Positions 36,517 to 46,114 are shown, numbered from the stretch's first letter. The stretch is DNA of 64,000 nucleotides from an uncultured beta proteobacterium (GCA_903938815.1 CAJAES010000026.1:1-64000); one strand, 5' to 3'. A program made the numbers and translations. Notes: generated by a model not told the origin, from the sequence alone.

Positions 36517-38529
36517 ATGGCCAAGAAGAATCCGCTGAACATCGACACCCTCTGGCAGATCCAGCGCCTGGGCATGCCCAGCCTGTCACCCGACGGCGCG
36601 CAGGCCGTGACCTCGGTCACCCGGTACTCGATGGAGGACAACAAGGCCGAGAGCGCGCTGTGGCTGCTCTCGACGCTGGGCGGCAAGCCGCGCGCGCTGA
36701 CGCACTGCGGCGCGAAGGACGGGCAGCCCAAGTGGAGCCCGCGCGGCGACCGCATCGCCTTCGTCGCCAGCCGCGAGCAGCAGGGCAGCAAGGACGAGTC
36801 TCCGCAGCTCTACGTCATCGCCCCGGACGGCGGCGAGGCGCGCCGCGCCGCCACCGTGGCCACCGGCGTCGACGCCTTCCGCTGGTGCCCGGATGGCCGC
36901 CGCGTGGTCTTCGTCTCCTGGGTGAACCCGGCGCTCAAGGGCGCCAAGGCCCAGGCCGCCGCGCAAAAGGCCTTCAAGGACCGCAAGGAGTCGGGCTACG
37001 TCACCAGCGAGTCCCAGTACCGCTACTGGGACCACCAGATCCCGATGGACCGCGTGGCCCACCTGCACCTGCTCGACCTGGACAGCGGCAAGTGGCGCGA
37101 CCTCTTCGAGGGCACAGGCTACGAGCTCTCGCGCGCCGAGCCCGATGCCGGCGCGTTCGACATCTCGCCGGACGGCAAACGGCTGGTCTTCGCCTTCGAC
37201 CCGGCCCCCGAGAAACGCCTCGAGAACTGCTTCTCGCTGGTCGAGATGGACCTCAAGAGCGGCAAGTTCAGCGTGCTGGCGCAGGATGCCGCCTGGGACA
37301 TGGCCGCCCCCCGCTACAGCCCCGACGGCAACCGCATCGCCTTCGTGGCGCAGCACCGCGGCCACAAGCACACCATGCCGGAGCAGCTGGCCGTCTGGGA
37401 CCGTGAAACCGGCGCCTGGGAAGTCGTCAGCGCCGAATGGGACCACGAGGTCCACGCGCCGCTGCACTGGGAAGAGGACGGCCAGGCCCTGCTGTTCACC
37501 GCCGAACAGCGCGGCCGCCAGCACCTGTGGCGCTTCGACCTGCCCGACCGCCGGGCCGAGACGGTGGTGGCGGGCGGCTGGGTGCAGGGTTTCGACAAGG
37601 CCGCCGGCACGCTGGTGACGCTGGCCGACGCGGTGGACCACCCGCCGGAACTCGAAGTGCACCTGCCCGGCGAGAAGGCGCGCCGCATCGAGCACTTCAA
37701 CGACGCCCTGATGGCCGGCGTGGCAACGGGCCGCACCGAGGAGATCACGGTGACCGGCGCGCTCGGCGACGAGGTGCAGGTCTGGGTCACATACCCGCCC
37801 GGCTTCGACCCGAAGAAGAAGTGGCCGCTGCTGCACCTGATCCACGGGGGCCCGCACACCGCCTTCGGCGACGCCTGGCACTTCCGCTGGAACGTGCAGG
37901 CCTTCGCCGCGCAAGGCTACGTCATCGCGGCCGTCAATTACCACGGCTCGTCGAGCTTCGGCTATGCCTTCAAGGACAGCATCACGCACCGCTGGGGCGA
38001 ACTCGAACTGCAGGACGTGGAAGCCGCCACCGATGCGCTCCTGAAGAAGCCATGGGCCGACCGCAAGCGCGTCTTCGCCACGGGCGGCAGCTACGGCGGC
38101 TACATGGTGGCCTGGATGAACGGCCACGTGGAGCCCGGCCGCTACGCCGCCTATGTCTGCCACGCGGGCTGCTTCGACTGGACGGCCATGTTCGCCGACG
38201 ACGCCTACACATGGCACGCCAAGGAACTGGGCGCCTGGTACTGGGACGACATGGCGCGCGTTCACGCACAGAGCCCGCACGCCTTCGCGGGCAACATGAG
38301 CACGCCCACGCTCGTCATCCACGGCGCGCTCGACTACCGCGTGCCGGACCAGCAGGGACTGGCCTACTACAACACCCTGAAGGCGCGCGGCGTGGATGCG
38401 CGGCTGCTCTGGTTCCCCGACGAGAACCACTGGATCCTGAAGCCTCGCAACAGCAAGCTCTGGTATGCGGAGTACTTCAACTGGCTCAAGCGGCACGACC
38501 CGGGCGCAAGGCCGGCGCGCCGCCGCTGA
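36517..38529 (+). CDS. S9 family prolyl-oligopeptidase-type peptidase
   Basis: A 670-residue serine peptidase with an N-terminal beta-propeller (repeats such as GKPRALTHCGAKDGQPKWSPRGDRIAFV and ISPDGKRLVFAF) and a C-terminal alpha/beta hydrolase domain. The nucleophile is in GGSYGGYM, the aspartate in HGALDYRVP and the histidine in DENHWI. It resembles acylaminoacyl peptidase and DPP IV-like enzymes that trim peptides. No signal peptide is visible, so it should be cytoplasmic. It is tightly coupled to the acetyltransferase gene; a 165-base gap with short repeats separates it from the VWA gene. Confidence 0.93.
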   Translation: MAKKNPLNIDTLWQIQRLGMPSLSPDGAQAVTSVTRYSMEDNKAESALWLLSTLGGKPRALTHCGAKDGQPKWSPRGDRIAFVASREQQGSKDESPQLYVIAPDGGEARRAATVATGVDAFRWCPDGRRVVFVSWVNPALKGAKAQAAAQKAFKDRKESGYVTSESQYRYWDHQIPMDRVAHLHLLDLDSGKWRDLFEGTGYELSRAEPDAGAFDISPDGKRLVFAFDPAPEKRLENCFSLVEMDLKSGKFSVLAQDAAWDMAAPRYSPDGNRIAFVAQHRGHKHTMPEQLAVWDRETGAWEVVSAEWDHEVHAPLHWEEDGQALLFTAEQRGRQHLWRFDLPDRRAETVVAGGWVQGFDKAAGTLVTLADAVDHPPELEVHLPGEKARRIEHFNDALMAGVATGRTEEITVTGALGDEVQVWVTYPPGFDPKKKWPLLHLIHGGPHTAFGDAWHFRWNVQAFAAQGYVIAAVNYHGSSSFGYAFKDSITHRWGELELQDVEAATDALLKKPWADRKRVFATGGSYGGYMVAWMNGHVEPGRYAAYVCHAGCFDWTAMFADDAYTWHAKELGAWYWDDMARVHAQSPHAFAGNMSTPTLVIHGALDYRVPDQQGLAYYNTLKARGVDARLLWFPDENHWILKPRNSKLWYAEYFNWLKRHDPGARPARRR

Positions 38530-38539
38530 ACGAGAAACA

Positions 38540-38607
38540 CGCAGGACACGCAAGACAAGAAAGATATGTCCGGGACGCGCGAGTTGTGCAGGATGCGCAG
38601 GACACGC
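38540..38607 (+). repeat. Short direct repeats in the gap before the VWA gene
   Basis: CGCAGGACACGC occurs at 38540-38551 and again at 38596-38607, with a related GCAGGATGCGC just before the second copy. The 165-base gap holds no other clear signal. Confidence 0.5.
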
Positions 38608-38694
38608 GCATCGCGCCAGGAACGCTGAACGCGCGCAGCGGAAGGCGCCGCCGCAGTCGGCGGCGCAGAATGGAACGCTGCCGGAGGTACCGCC

Positions 38695-39867
38695 ATGCTG
38701 ATCAATTTCTTCTACACGCTGCGCGCCGCCAAGCTGCCGGTCTCGGTCAAGGAGTTCCTGACCCTGCTCGAAGCGCTGAAGGCCGGCGTCATCGACACCT
38801 CGGTCGATCAGTTCTACTTCCTGGCCCGCACCGTGATGGTCAAGGACGAGGCGAACTTCGACAAGTTCGACCGCGCGTTCTCCGCGTACTTCAAGGGCGT
38901 GGAACTGCTCACCGACTTCAGCCAGGACCTGCCGCTGGAATGGCTGCGCAAGACGCTCGAGCTCGAGCTCTCGGCCGAGGAAAAGGCCGCCATCGAGAAG
39001 ATGGGCTGGGACGAGCTCATGGAGACGCTCAAGAAACGCTTCGAGGAACAGAAGGAGCGCCACGAGGGCGGCAGCAAGATGATCGGCACCGGGGGCACCA
39101 GCCCCTTCGGCGCCTACGGCTACAACCCGCAGGGCATCCGCATCGGGCAGGACAAGGGCCGCAACAAGAGCGCCGTGAAGGTCTGGGACCAGCGCGCCTA
39201 CAAGGACTACGACGACACCAAGGAGCTCGGCACGCGCAACATCAAGGTGGCGCTGCGCAGGCTGCGCCGTTTCGCGCGCGAGGGCTCCGAGCTCGAGCTC
39301 GACCTGGACGACACCATCCACAGCACGGCCGCGAACGCGGGCATGCTCGACATCAAGATGGTGCCGGAGCGGCACAACAAGGTGAAGGTGCTGCTGCTGA
39401 TGGACGTCGGCGGCACGATGGACGAGCACATCCACCGCGTGGAGGAACTTTTCAGCGCCACGAAGACCGAGTTCAAGCACCTCGAGTTCTTCTACTTCCA
39501 CAACTGCGTCTATGACTTCATGTGGAAGAACAACCGCCGCCGCTTCAGCGAGAAGACACCCACCTGGGACGTCATCCGCAAGTACAACAAGGACTACAAG
39601 CTGCTCTTCATCGGCGACGCCACGATGAGCCCTTACGAGATCGTCCAGCCCGGCGGCAGCGTCGAGTACAACAACGAGGAGCCGGGCGCCGAGTGGCTTC
39701 AGCGGCTGACCAACGCCTTCCCCAAGTTCGCGTGGATCAACCCCGAGCCGCAGGGTGTGTGGCAATACCGCCAGAGCATTTCCATCGTCCAGCAGCTGAT
39801 GAACCAGCGCATGTTTCCGCTGACTCTGGCCGGCCTGGAAGGGGCGATGCGCTTGCTGAGCAAATGA
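38695..39867 (+). CDS. VWA (CoxE-like) protein
   Basis: A 390-residue protein of the CoxE-like VWA family, the usual partner of a MoxR ATPase. The N-terminal part (MLINFFYTLRAAKLPVSVKEFLTLLEAL) and a helical middle lead to a VWA domain starting near residue 230. The metal site that normally reads DxSxS is DVGGT here (D237), so both serines are missing and metal binding may be weak or changed. The RNIKVALRRLRRFAREG segment matches the family. The stop overlaps the tamA start (ATGA). Confidence 0.88.
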   Translation: MLINFFYTLRAAKLPVSVKEFLTLLEALKAGVIDTSVDQFYFLARTVMVKDEANFDKFDRAFSAYFKGVELLTDFSQDLPLEWLRKTLELELSAEEKAAIEKMGWDELMETLKKRFEEQKERHEGGSKMIGTGGTSPFGAYGYNPQGIRIGQDKGRNKSAVKVWDQRAYKDYDDTKELGTRNIKVALRRLRRFAREGSELELDLDDTIHSTAANAGMLDIKMVPERHNKVKVLLLMDVGGTMDEHIHRVEELFSATKTEFKHLEFFYFHNCVYDFMWKNNRRRFSEKTPTWDVIRKYNKDYKLLFIGDATMSPYEIVQPGGSVEYNNEEPGAEWLQRLTNAFPKFAWINPEPQGVWQYRQSISIVQQLMNQRMFPLTLAGLEGAMRLLSK

Positions 39868-41681
39868 TCCGCGCCGCCTTGATGCGGGTGCTCCTGCTGG
39901 GGCTGGCCCTGCTGGCGGGCGGATGCGCATCCCTTCGCCCCGGCACGCCCGAGGCTGCGGCCGCGGTTTCGCCGGTGAGCGTGACGGTGGAAGCGCCGGA
40001 CGACCTGGCCGAACTGCTGCAGCGACATCTCGACATCGCGCGCCTGGGCGAACTCGTGGGCGGCGAGCGCATCGCCGAGGGCGAACTGGGCCGTCTGCTG
40101 GCGGCCGTGCCGGCCCAGGCGAAGGAACTGCTGCAGACCGAGGGCTACTTCAATGCCGAGGTGGCCGTGGCCCGCGAGGGCGACCGCGTGCGCGTGCTCG
40201 TGGTGCCCGGCGAGCGGGTGCGCATCGGACGGCTCGACATCGAACTGCAGGGCGAGATCCAGGACCGCGCCGACCGCGGCGACACGGCCGCCAAGGCTCT
40301 CGTCGAGCGCCTGCGCGGCAACTGGAGCATGCCGGTGGGGGCGCGCTTTCGCAACGCGGTCTGGCGCGACGCCAAGGCGCAGCTGCTGACGGTGATGCGG
40401 GCCGCGGGCTATGCCGGCGCCAGCTGGATCGGCACCGCCGCCGACGTCGACCCCGTCACGCAGAGCGCGCGCCTCTTCGTGGTGGCCGACAGCGGGCCGC
40501 TCTTCCTGAGCGGGCCGCTGGTCATCGAAGGCCTGGTGCGTCACGACGAGGTCACGGTGCGCAACCTGGCCGGCTTCGAGGCCGGCACGCCGCTGTCCGA
40601 GACCCTGCTGCTCGACTTCCAGGACCGCCTGCGCCAGGCCGGGTTGTTCGACTCCGTGGCCGTCACCTTCGAGCCTGACCCGCTGGTGGCCCTGGTCACC
40701 CCGGTGCGCGTACAGCTGCGGGAGTCGCCGCGCCAGGTCTGGACGGTGGGGGTGGGCGTGAGCGCCAACGTGGGGCCGCGCGCCTCGCTGGAGCACCTGG
40801 ACCGCCGGCTCTTCGGCCAGCCGCTGGTTTCGCGCAACAAGTTCGAGCTCGGCCGGCTGCGCCAGGCGTGGGACGGCGAAATCTCCACCCACCCGTTGCA
40901 GCGCCAGTACCGCTGGCTCATCGGCGGCGCGATCGAGCGGCTGGAAGGCAGCGACGACATCGTGCTGTCGCAGCGGCTGCGCCTGGGGCGCACGCAGAAC
41001 ACCCCACGCATCGACCGGCTGGCCTTCGTCGAGGCCGAGCGTTCGTCGCGCCGCAATCTCCTGCTGACCCGCAGCGACGGCGACAGCACCGAGCTCGCGG
41101 TCTCGGCCAATTACCACGGCGTCTGGCGCCGGCTCGACAACCCCATCCTGCCCACCGAGGGCTGGACGCTCTCACTGCAGGGCGGCGTGGGCCGCGCGCA
41201 CGGCACCAGCGGCGCGAGCGGCTACTTCTCACGCACCTACGGCCGGCTCACGGCCTACACGCCGCTGCCGGGCGGCTGGTACGGGCAGGGGCGGGTCGAG
41301 ATCGGCCAGGTCTTCCGGCCCGACGGCGTGGCCGTGCCGGACTCGCAGCAGTTCCGCGCGGGCGGCGACGATTCCGTGCGCGGCTACGGCTATCGCAGCC
41401 TCGGCCCCATCGTCGCCGGCGCAGTCGACAGCGGCGACGCGCTCGCCACCGCCAGCATCGAGGTGGCGCGCCCGCTGCTGGCCCGGCTGCCATCGGTATG
41501 GGGCGCGGTGTTCGTCGACGCCGGCCGTGCCGCGGCCAGCTTCAAGGGCTTCCAGCCTGCCATCGGCGCGGGCGTGGGCATCCGCTGGCGCAGCCCGGTC
41601 GGGCCGCTGCGGCTGGACCTGGCCTGGGCCGACGAACTGCGCAAGGCGCGCGTGCACTTCAGCGTGGGGATCGCGTTCTGA
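39864..41681 (+). CDS. tamA: Omp85-family translocation module subunit TamA
   Basis: A 605-residue outer-membrane protein of the Omp85 family. After an export signal come POTRA-like domains (about 40-250) and a 16-strand barrel. The barrel has the conserved FRAGGDDSVRGYGYRSLGP segment (lid-loop VRGY motif) and ends ARVHFSVGIAF. With TamB it helps move lipids or proteins to the outer membrane. The signal ends LLAGGC (C21), a possible lipobox, which is not usual for TamA. It overlaps the VWA gene by four bases and tamB by one. Confidence 0.92.
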   Translation: MIRAALMRVLLLGLALLAGGCASLRPGTPEAAAAVSPVSVTVEAPDDLAELLQRHLDIARLGELVGGERIAEGELGRLLAAVPAQAKELLQTEGYFNAEVAVAREGDRVRVLVVPGERVRIGRLDIELQGEIQDRADRGDTAAKALVERLRGNWSMPVGARFRNAVWRDAKAQLLTVMRAAGYAGASWIGTAADVDPVTQSARLFVVADSGPLFLSGPLVIEGLVRHDEVTVRNLAGFEAGTPLSETLLLDFQDRLRQAGLFDSVAVTFEPDPLVALVTPVRVQLRESPRQVWTVGVGVSANVGPRASLEHLDRRLFGQPLVSRNKFELGRLRQAWDGEISTHPLQRQYRWLIGGAIERLEGSDDIVLSQRLRLGRTQNTPRIDRLAFVEAERSSRRNLLLTRSDGDSTELAVSANYHGVWRRLDNPILPTEGWTLSLQGGVGRAHGTSGASGYFSRTYGRLTAYTPLPGGWYGQGRVEIGQVFRPDGVAVPDSQQFRAGGDDSVRGYGYRSLGPIVAGAVDSGDALATASIEVARPLLARLPSVWGAVFVDAGRAAASFKGFQPAIGAGVGIRWRSPVGPLRLDLAWADELRKARVHFSVGIAF

Positions 41682-44600
41682 TGGACGACGGACAGACCCC
41701 CGCGCCGACACCGCCCGATGCGCCCGCACCGCCGCCGAAGCCCCGGCGCTCGCGGCGCCGCCGCTGGGCGTGGGGCCTCAGCGGCGCCACCGTCGCGGCC
41801 ATCGCGGCGGCCGTGCTGGTGCCGCTGGCGCTGCTGAGCAGCGAACCCGGCACCATCTGGCTGATGCAGCGGCTGCCCGGCCTGAGCGTGGAGGCGCCCC
41901 GCGGTGCGCTGCTCGGGGACAGCGTCGGCGCGGAGCGCCTGACCTGGGAGGGCATGGCGGGCCAGCTGGAGCTGGAGGGCCTGGCCGTCACGGGCATGCG
42001 CTGGTCGTGGCGGCCCGCACCCGGGCAGTGGCTGGGCCTGCGCGCCGACGGCATCAGCGTGCGCCTGCTGCGCTGGAAGAGCGCCGGCGGCGGCGGCCCG
42101 GGGGTGGGCGCCCCCGTCACGCTGCGGCTGCCCGTGGCCCTGGCCGCACCCGTCAAGATTGAGCGCGCCGAGATCGACACGCTGGCGCCCCTGCTGGGCC
42201 TGAAAGCCGCCGTGGAAATCGGCGCCGATGGCGGCGCCAGCCACCGCGTGCAGGGCCTCGCGCTGACCTGGGACCGCCTGCGCGCCGCTGGCAGCCTGCA
42301 GCTCGCCACCGACGCGCCGTTCGCGCTGCAGGCCGCGCTGGACGCCGGCTCGCTGGAGGGCGCCGCACAGCCCTGGCAGGCGGCCGCGCGCGCCGAAGGG
42401 CCGCTGGGGCGCATGGCCGTCACCGGCCGGCTGCGTGGCCTGCAGGACGCGGCCGCCCTCGACCTGACCGCCAGCGTCACACCCTTCGCGCCGTGGCCGC
42501 TTGCCGCGCTGTCCGCGCGCACCCAGGCGCTGGACCTCGCGCGCCTGGCCAGCGGCCTGCCGCAGACGGCGTTCGACGGCCAGGCGGATCTGCGCAGCAG
42601 CGCGAGCGATGCGCCGTTCGAGGCCATGCTGGCCTTCGACAACAGGCTCCCCGGTCGCTGGAACGAAGGCCGCCTGCCGCTGCGCCGCGCCACCGCCACG
42701 TTGCGCGCGCGCCTGGCGGAACCCGGCCGCGTGCAGATCGAGGCCTTCGCGCTGCAGCTCGGCGACGCCACGGCCACGGCGGGCAGCTGGCAGGGCGCGG
42801 GCGAGTGGTCCGGCAACACCCTGACGCTGGATGCACAGGCACAGGGGCTGACCCCCCAGCGGCTGGACACGCGTGCAGCCTCGATGCAACTGGGCGGCAC
42901 CGTGAAGATGACGCTGTCGGGCCTGCCCTCGCCCGACCCCCAGGCCGCGACCCCGCCGCCGGCCTGGTCGCTGGCCGTGCTGGCGAAACTCCAGGGTCGC
43001 CTCGAAGCCGCGCCGGTGCCGGTGCAGTGGTCGCTCGACTTCACCGCGCGACAGGACGAACTCGTGCTGCGCAGCCTGCAGGCCCGCGCCGGCGCCGCCG
43101 AAGCCAGCGCGCAGGCCACGCTACGCCGCACCGGCAGCACCTGGGCGCTGGCCAGTGAAGGCCGGCTCGCCGCCTTCGACCCCCTGCCCTGGTTCCCGGG
43201 CACCGCCGGAAGCATCTGGAGCAAGGGCCCGCACCGGCTGGAAGGCGAGTGGACCGTTGCACTCACGCTGCCTGATACCGGCAAGCCCGGCACCGACCGC
43301 TGGCGTCAGCTGGGCGGGCAGGCCAGCGTGCGCCTGGCGCCTTCGGTGCTGGCCGGGGTGCCGCTGCAGGGCCAGGCCACGCTGAGCCCGGGGCAGCAGG
43401 CCGGACAGCCACCGGGCCTGACCCTGCAGGCCGAGATGGACGCAGCCGGCAACCGGGTGGCGGTGAACGGCCGGTTCGACCCGCTGGGCGACGGCCGGGC
43501 CGACCGATGGCAGATCGACCTCAAGGCGCCCGCGCTGACGGCCCTCGCGCCGCTGGCGGCGCTGGAGCCGGCGCTCACCCGCTGGATCCCGCGCGAAGGC
43601 CGGGCCGACGCCGCCGCCACGCTGCAGGGCCGCTGGCCCGCGCTGCAGGGCCAGGGCCAGGCCAGCGCGCAGGGCGTGCGCGCCGGGCCGCTGGCACTGG
43701 GCCAGGCCACGCTGCAGTGGCAGTTCACCGATCAGCCCGAACAGCCCCTCAGCGCGCGGCTGGCCGTCACCGACTTCGCCTACGGCACCCAGCGCGTGCC
43801 GGCGCTCGACGCCACGCTGGAGGGCTCGATGAAGGCCCACCGCCTTCGCGCGCAGGCGGCCCTGCCCGTGGTGCCGCCCACGGCGCTGGTACAGACACTG
43901 GCCCTGAAGACGCAGAAGGGCACGCGCGTGGCGCTGCAAGGCGACGGCAGCCTGCAACGCGACGCCACGGGCGCGATTCGCTGGGCAGGGCAACTGGAGC
44001 GCCTGAGCGCGGGCGGCTGGGACGGCCGCCTGCCGTTGACCGAGCCCGCCCCGCGCGACTGGCTGAACGCCGGCCCCGTGCGCGCCGAACTGGCGCTGGA
44101 CGCCGACGGCCGGCTGCAGCGGCTGCGCGCCGACGCCGGTCGCCTGCAGCTTGCGGGCGAACTGGCCATGACCTGGGAAGAAGTGCGCTACGACGCCGGC
44201 ACGCTGCAATTGCGCGCCAAGCTGGAGAGCTTTCGCGTGGCCCCGCTGCTTGCGCGCTGGCAGCCCGCCTTCGGCTGGGAAGGCGAGCTGCGCATGGGCG
44301 CCAGCATCGACATCCGCGCCGGCGAGCGATTCGACGCCGACCTCGTCTTCGAGCGCCTGGGCGGCGACCTGCAGGTCCGCGAAGGCGCGAACGCGCCGCT
44401 GCCGCTGGGCCTGACCGACCTGCGCGTGGCGCTCAACGCGCACGACGGAACATGGTATTTCACGCAGGCGCTGGCGGGCCGCACGCTGGGCGAGCTGGGC
44501 GGCGTGCTGCGCGTCACGACCGCGCCCGCAAGCCGCTGGCCCGAGCCGACGGCGCCGGTGGACGGCAGCGTGCGGGCTCGCGTGGCCAACCTCGGCGTCT

Positions 44601-45829
44601 GGGGCGCGTGGGTGCCGGCGGGCTGGCGCCTGGAGGGCATGCTCGAGACGACCGCGCGCTTCAGCGGCAAGTTCGCCAACCCCGAAGTGACCGGCGCCCT
44701 GTCCGGCAGCGGGCTGGGCGTGCGCAACCTGCTGCAGGGCGTGCAGGTCACCGACGGCAACGTGCTGGTGCGGCTGGAAGGCAGCCGCGCCAACATCGAA
44801 CGCTTCCGTTTCAAGGCTGGCGACGGCACCCTCACGCTCACCGGCGGCGCCGACCTGGGCGCGGCGCCCGAGGCGCAGCTGGCGCTGCAGGCCGAGCGTT
44901 TCCAGGTGCTGGGCCGCATCGACCGCCGGCTGGTCGCCAGCGGCCGCGCCGACCTGACGCTCAAGCCCCTGGCTCTCACGCTCAAGGGCGGGTTCACGGT
45001 CGACGAAGGCCTGTTCGACGCCAGCCGCGGCGGCGCGCCCGCGCTGGACGACGACGTCACCGTGCGCCGCAGCGACGAACCCGAACCCGACGATTCGGAG
45101 GCAAAAGCTGCGCGCCAGCAGCGCGCCTTCGACGTGGCGCTCGACATCGACCTGGGCCGCAAGCTGCAGGTGCGAGGCCGAGGCCTGGACACGCTGCTGA
45201 CGGGCAAGCTGCGCGTGAGCGCGCCGGGCGGCCGGCTGGCCGTCAACGGCACCGTCAACGCCGAGCGCGGCACCTACGCCGCCTACGGCCAGAAGCTGGA
45301 GATCGAGCGCGGCCTCATCGCCTTCTCGGGCGCGGTCGAAAACCCGCGGCTCGACGTCCTGGCGCTGCGCCCCAACCTCGACATCGAGGTCGGCGTGGCC
45401 GTCACCGGCACGGCGCAGTCACCGCGCATCCGGCTGCATTCCAACCCGGAGCTGAGCGACACCGACAAGTTGTCCTGGCTGGTGCTGGGCCGCGACCCGG
45501 CCGGCCTGGGCCGCACCGACACCGCGCTGCTGCAGCGCGCGGCCGTGGCGCTGCTGGCCGGCGAAGGCGAGGCGCCCACCGATGCGCTGATCCGCAGCCT
45601 GGGCCTGGACGAGGTCTCGGTGCGGCAATCCGACGGCGAGGTCAGCGAGACCATCGTCACCCTGGGCAAGCAGCTCAGCCGCCGCTGGTACGTGGGCTAC
45701 GAACGCGGCGTCAACTCGACCGTGGGCACCTGGCAGCTCATCTACCGCGTGGCCCAGCGCTTCACGCTGCGGGCGCAATCCGGCGCCGAGAACTCGCTCG
45801 ACGTGATCTGGGTCTGGCGGGTGCCGTGA
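41681..45829 (+). CDS. tamB: Translocation and assembly module protein TamB
   Basis: A 1,382-residue AsmA-like protein. An N-terminal proline-rich cytoplasmic stretch and an RRSRRRRW basic patch precede a single membrane helix (about residues 30-55). The long periplasmic part is built of repeated beta strands forming a lipid-conducting groove. The C-terminal DUF490 domain (NGTVNAERGTYAAYGQKLEIERGLI, LSDTDKLSWLVLGRDP, LGKQLSRRWYVGYERG) is well conserved. The TGATG overlap with tamA supports cotranslation. The length is near that of E. coli TamB (about 1,260). Confidence 0.93.
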   Translation: MDDGQTPAPTPPDAPAPPPKPRRSRRRRWAWGLSGATVAAIAAAVLVPLALLSSEPGTIWLMQRLPGLSVEAPRGALLGDSVGAERLTWEGMAGQLELEGLAVTGMRWSWRPAPGQWLGLRADGISVRLLRWKSAGGGGPGVGAPVTLRLPVALAAPVKIERAEIDTLAPLLGLKAAVEIGADGGASHRVQGLALTWDRLRAAGSLQLATDAPFALQAALDAGSLEGAAQPWQAAARAEGPLGRMAVTGRLRGLQDAAALDLTASVTPFAPWPLAALSARTQALDLARLASGLPQTAFDGQADLRSSASDAPFEAMLAFDNRLPGRWNEGRLPLRRATATLRARLAEPGRVQIEAFALQLGDATATAGSWQGAGEWSGNTLTLDAQAQGLTPQRLDTRAASMQLGGTVKMTLSGLPSPDPQAATPPPAWSLAVLAKLQGRLEAAPVPVQWSLDFTARQDELVLRSLQARAGAAEASAQATLRRTGSTWALASEGRLAAFDPLPWFPGTAGSIWSKGPHRLEGEWTVALTLPDTGKPGTDRWRQLGGQASVRLAPSVLAGVPLQGQATLSPGQQAGQPPGLTLQAEMDAAGNRVAVNGRFDPLGDGRADRWQIDLKAPALTALAPLAALEPALTRWIPREGRADAAATLQGRWPALQGQGQASAQGVRAGPLALGQATLQWQFTDQPEQPLSARLAVTDFAYGTQRVPALDATLEGSMKAHRLRAQAALPVVPPTALVQTLALKTQKGTRVALQGDGSLQRDATGAIRWAGQLERLSAGGWDGRLPLTEPAPRDWLNAGPVRAELALDADGRLQRLRADAGRLQLAGELAMTWEEVRYDAGTLQLRAKLESFRVAPLLARWQPAFGWEGELRMGASIDIRAGERFDADLVFERLGGDLQVREGANAPLPLGLTDLRVALNAHDGTWYFTQALAGRTLGELGGVLRVTTAPASRWPEPTAPVDGSVRARVANLGVWGAWVPAGWRLEGMLETTARFSGKFANPEVTGALSGSGLGVRNLLQGVQVTDGNVLVRLEGSRANIERFRFKAGDGTLTLTGGADLGAAPEAQLALQAERFQVLGRIDRRLVASGRADLTLKPLALTLKGGFTVDEGLFDASRGGAPALDDDVTVRRSDEPEPDDSEAKAARQQRAFDVALDIDLGRKLQVRGRGLDTLLTGKLRVSAPGGRLAVNGTVNAERGTYAAYGQKLEIERGLIAFSGAVENPRLDVLALRPNLDIEVGVAVTGTAQSPRIRLHSNPELSDTDKLSWLVLGRDPAGLGRTDTALLQRAAVALLAGEGEAPTDALIRSLGLDEVSVRQSDGEVSETIVTLGKQLSRRWYVGYERGVNSTVGTWQLIYRVAQRFTLRAQSGAENSLDVIWVWRVP

Positions 45830-45848
45830 CACAATCCTGCGCTGCCGT

Positions 45849-45923
45849 GCCGCCGTAGTTCAATGGATAGAACGGGGACCTCCTAAGTCTCAGATGCAGG
45901 TTCGATTCCTGCCGGGGGCGCCA
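45849..45923 (+). tRNA. tRNA-Arg(CCT)
   Basis: A 75-base tRNA with encoded CCA. D arm GTTC/GAAC, anticodon arm with loop CTCCTAA (anticodon CCT, decoding AGG), and T arm GCAGG-TTCGATT-CCTGC are all intact. The acceptor stem GCCGCCG/CGGGGGC has one mismatch, G4 against G69. It begins 20 bases after tamB. Confidence 0.93.
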
Positions 45924-45995
45924 ATCAGAGAGCAGCCTGCGACAGGATCCGGCGGCCCGTGCAGTCCCTCTCGACGTTGCTATCTGGGCGGCGTT

Positions 45996-46097
45996 CTACA
46001 GGTCGCGCAGGCCAAGGGTTGCCGCCTCGGTGGTGTGCGATTCAGGAACATCAGGCGTGGGCTCCGGGTTGCGAGTCTGTCCAGGCGGAGCCTTCAT
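45996..46097 (-). CDS. Possible 33-residue ORF at the end of the peptide operon
   Basis: An ATG 17 bases after the epimerase stop opens a 33-codon frame rich in proline, threonine and glutamate (MKAPPGQTRNPEPTPDVPES at the start). The Shine-Dalgarno is weak and there is no recognisable family. It may be chance. The rest of the gap from the tRNA (45924-46114) shows nothing else. Confidence 0.2.
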   Translation of the reverse strand: MKAPPGQTRNPEPTPDVPESHTTEAATLGLRDL

Positions 46098-46114
46098 CGC
46101 GATCCGACCGACCG

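Noticed and set aside
36517..38529. S9 peptidase as a lasso-peptide isopeptidase linked to the TonB system
   Set aside because: It lies about 8 kb from the receptor in another operon, has no export signal, and no lasso precursor or cyclase genes are present.
36586..39930. A 1,114-codon open frame on the minus strand
   Set aside because: It is antisense to the S9 peptidase and VWA genes. Its valine/histidine/alanine-rich composition is typical of antisense frames in GC-rich DNA, and it has no recognisable domain.
45849..46114. tRNA-Arg as an attachment site for a genomic island carrying the peptide operon
   Set aside because: I looked for a repeat of the tRNA 3' end (TTCGATTCCTGCC...) on the far side, around 55.9-56.3 kb, and found none. 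There is no integrase, and codon use looks like that of the neighbours.
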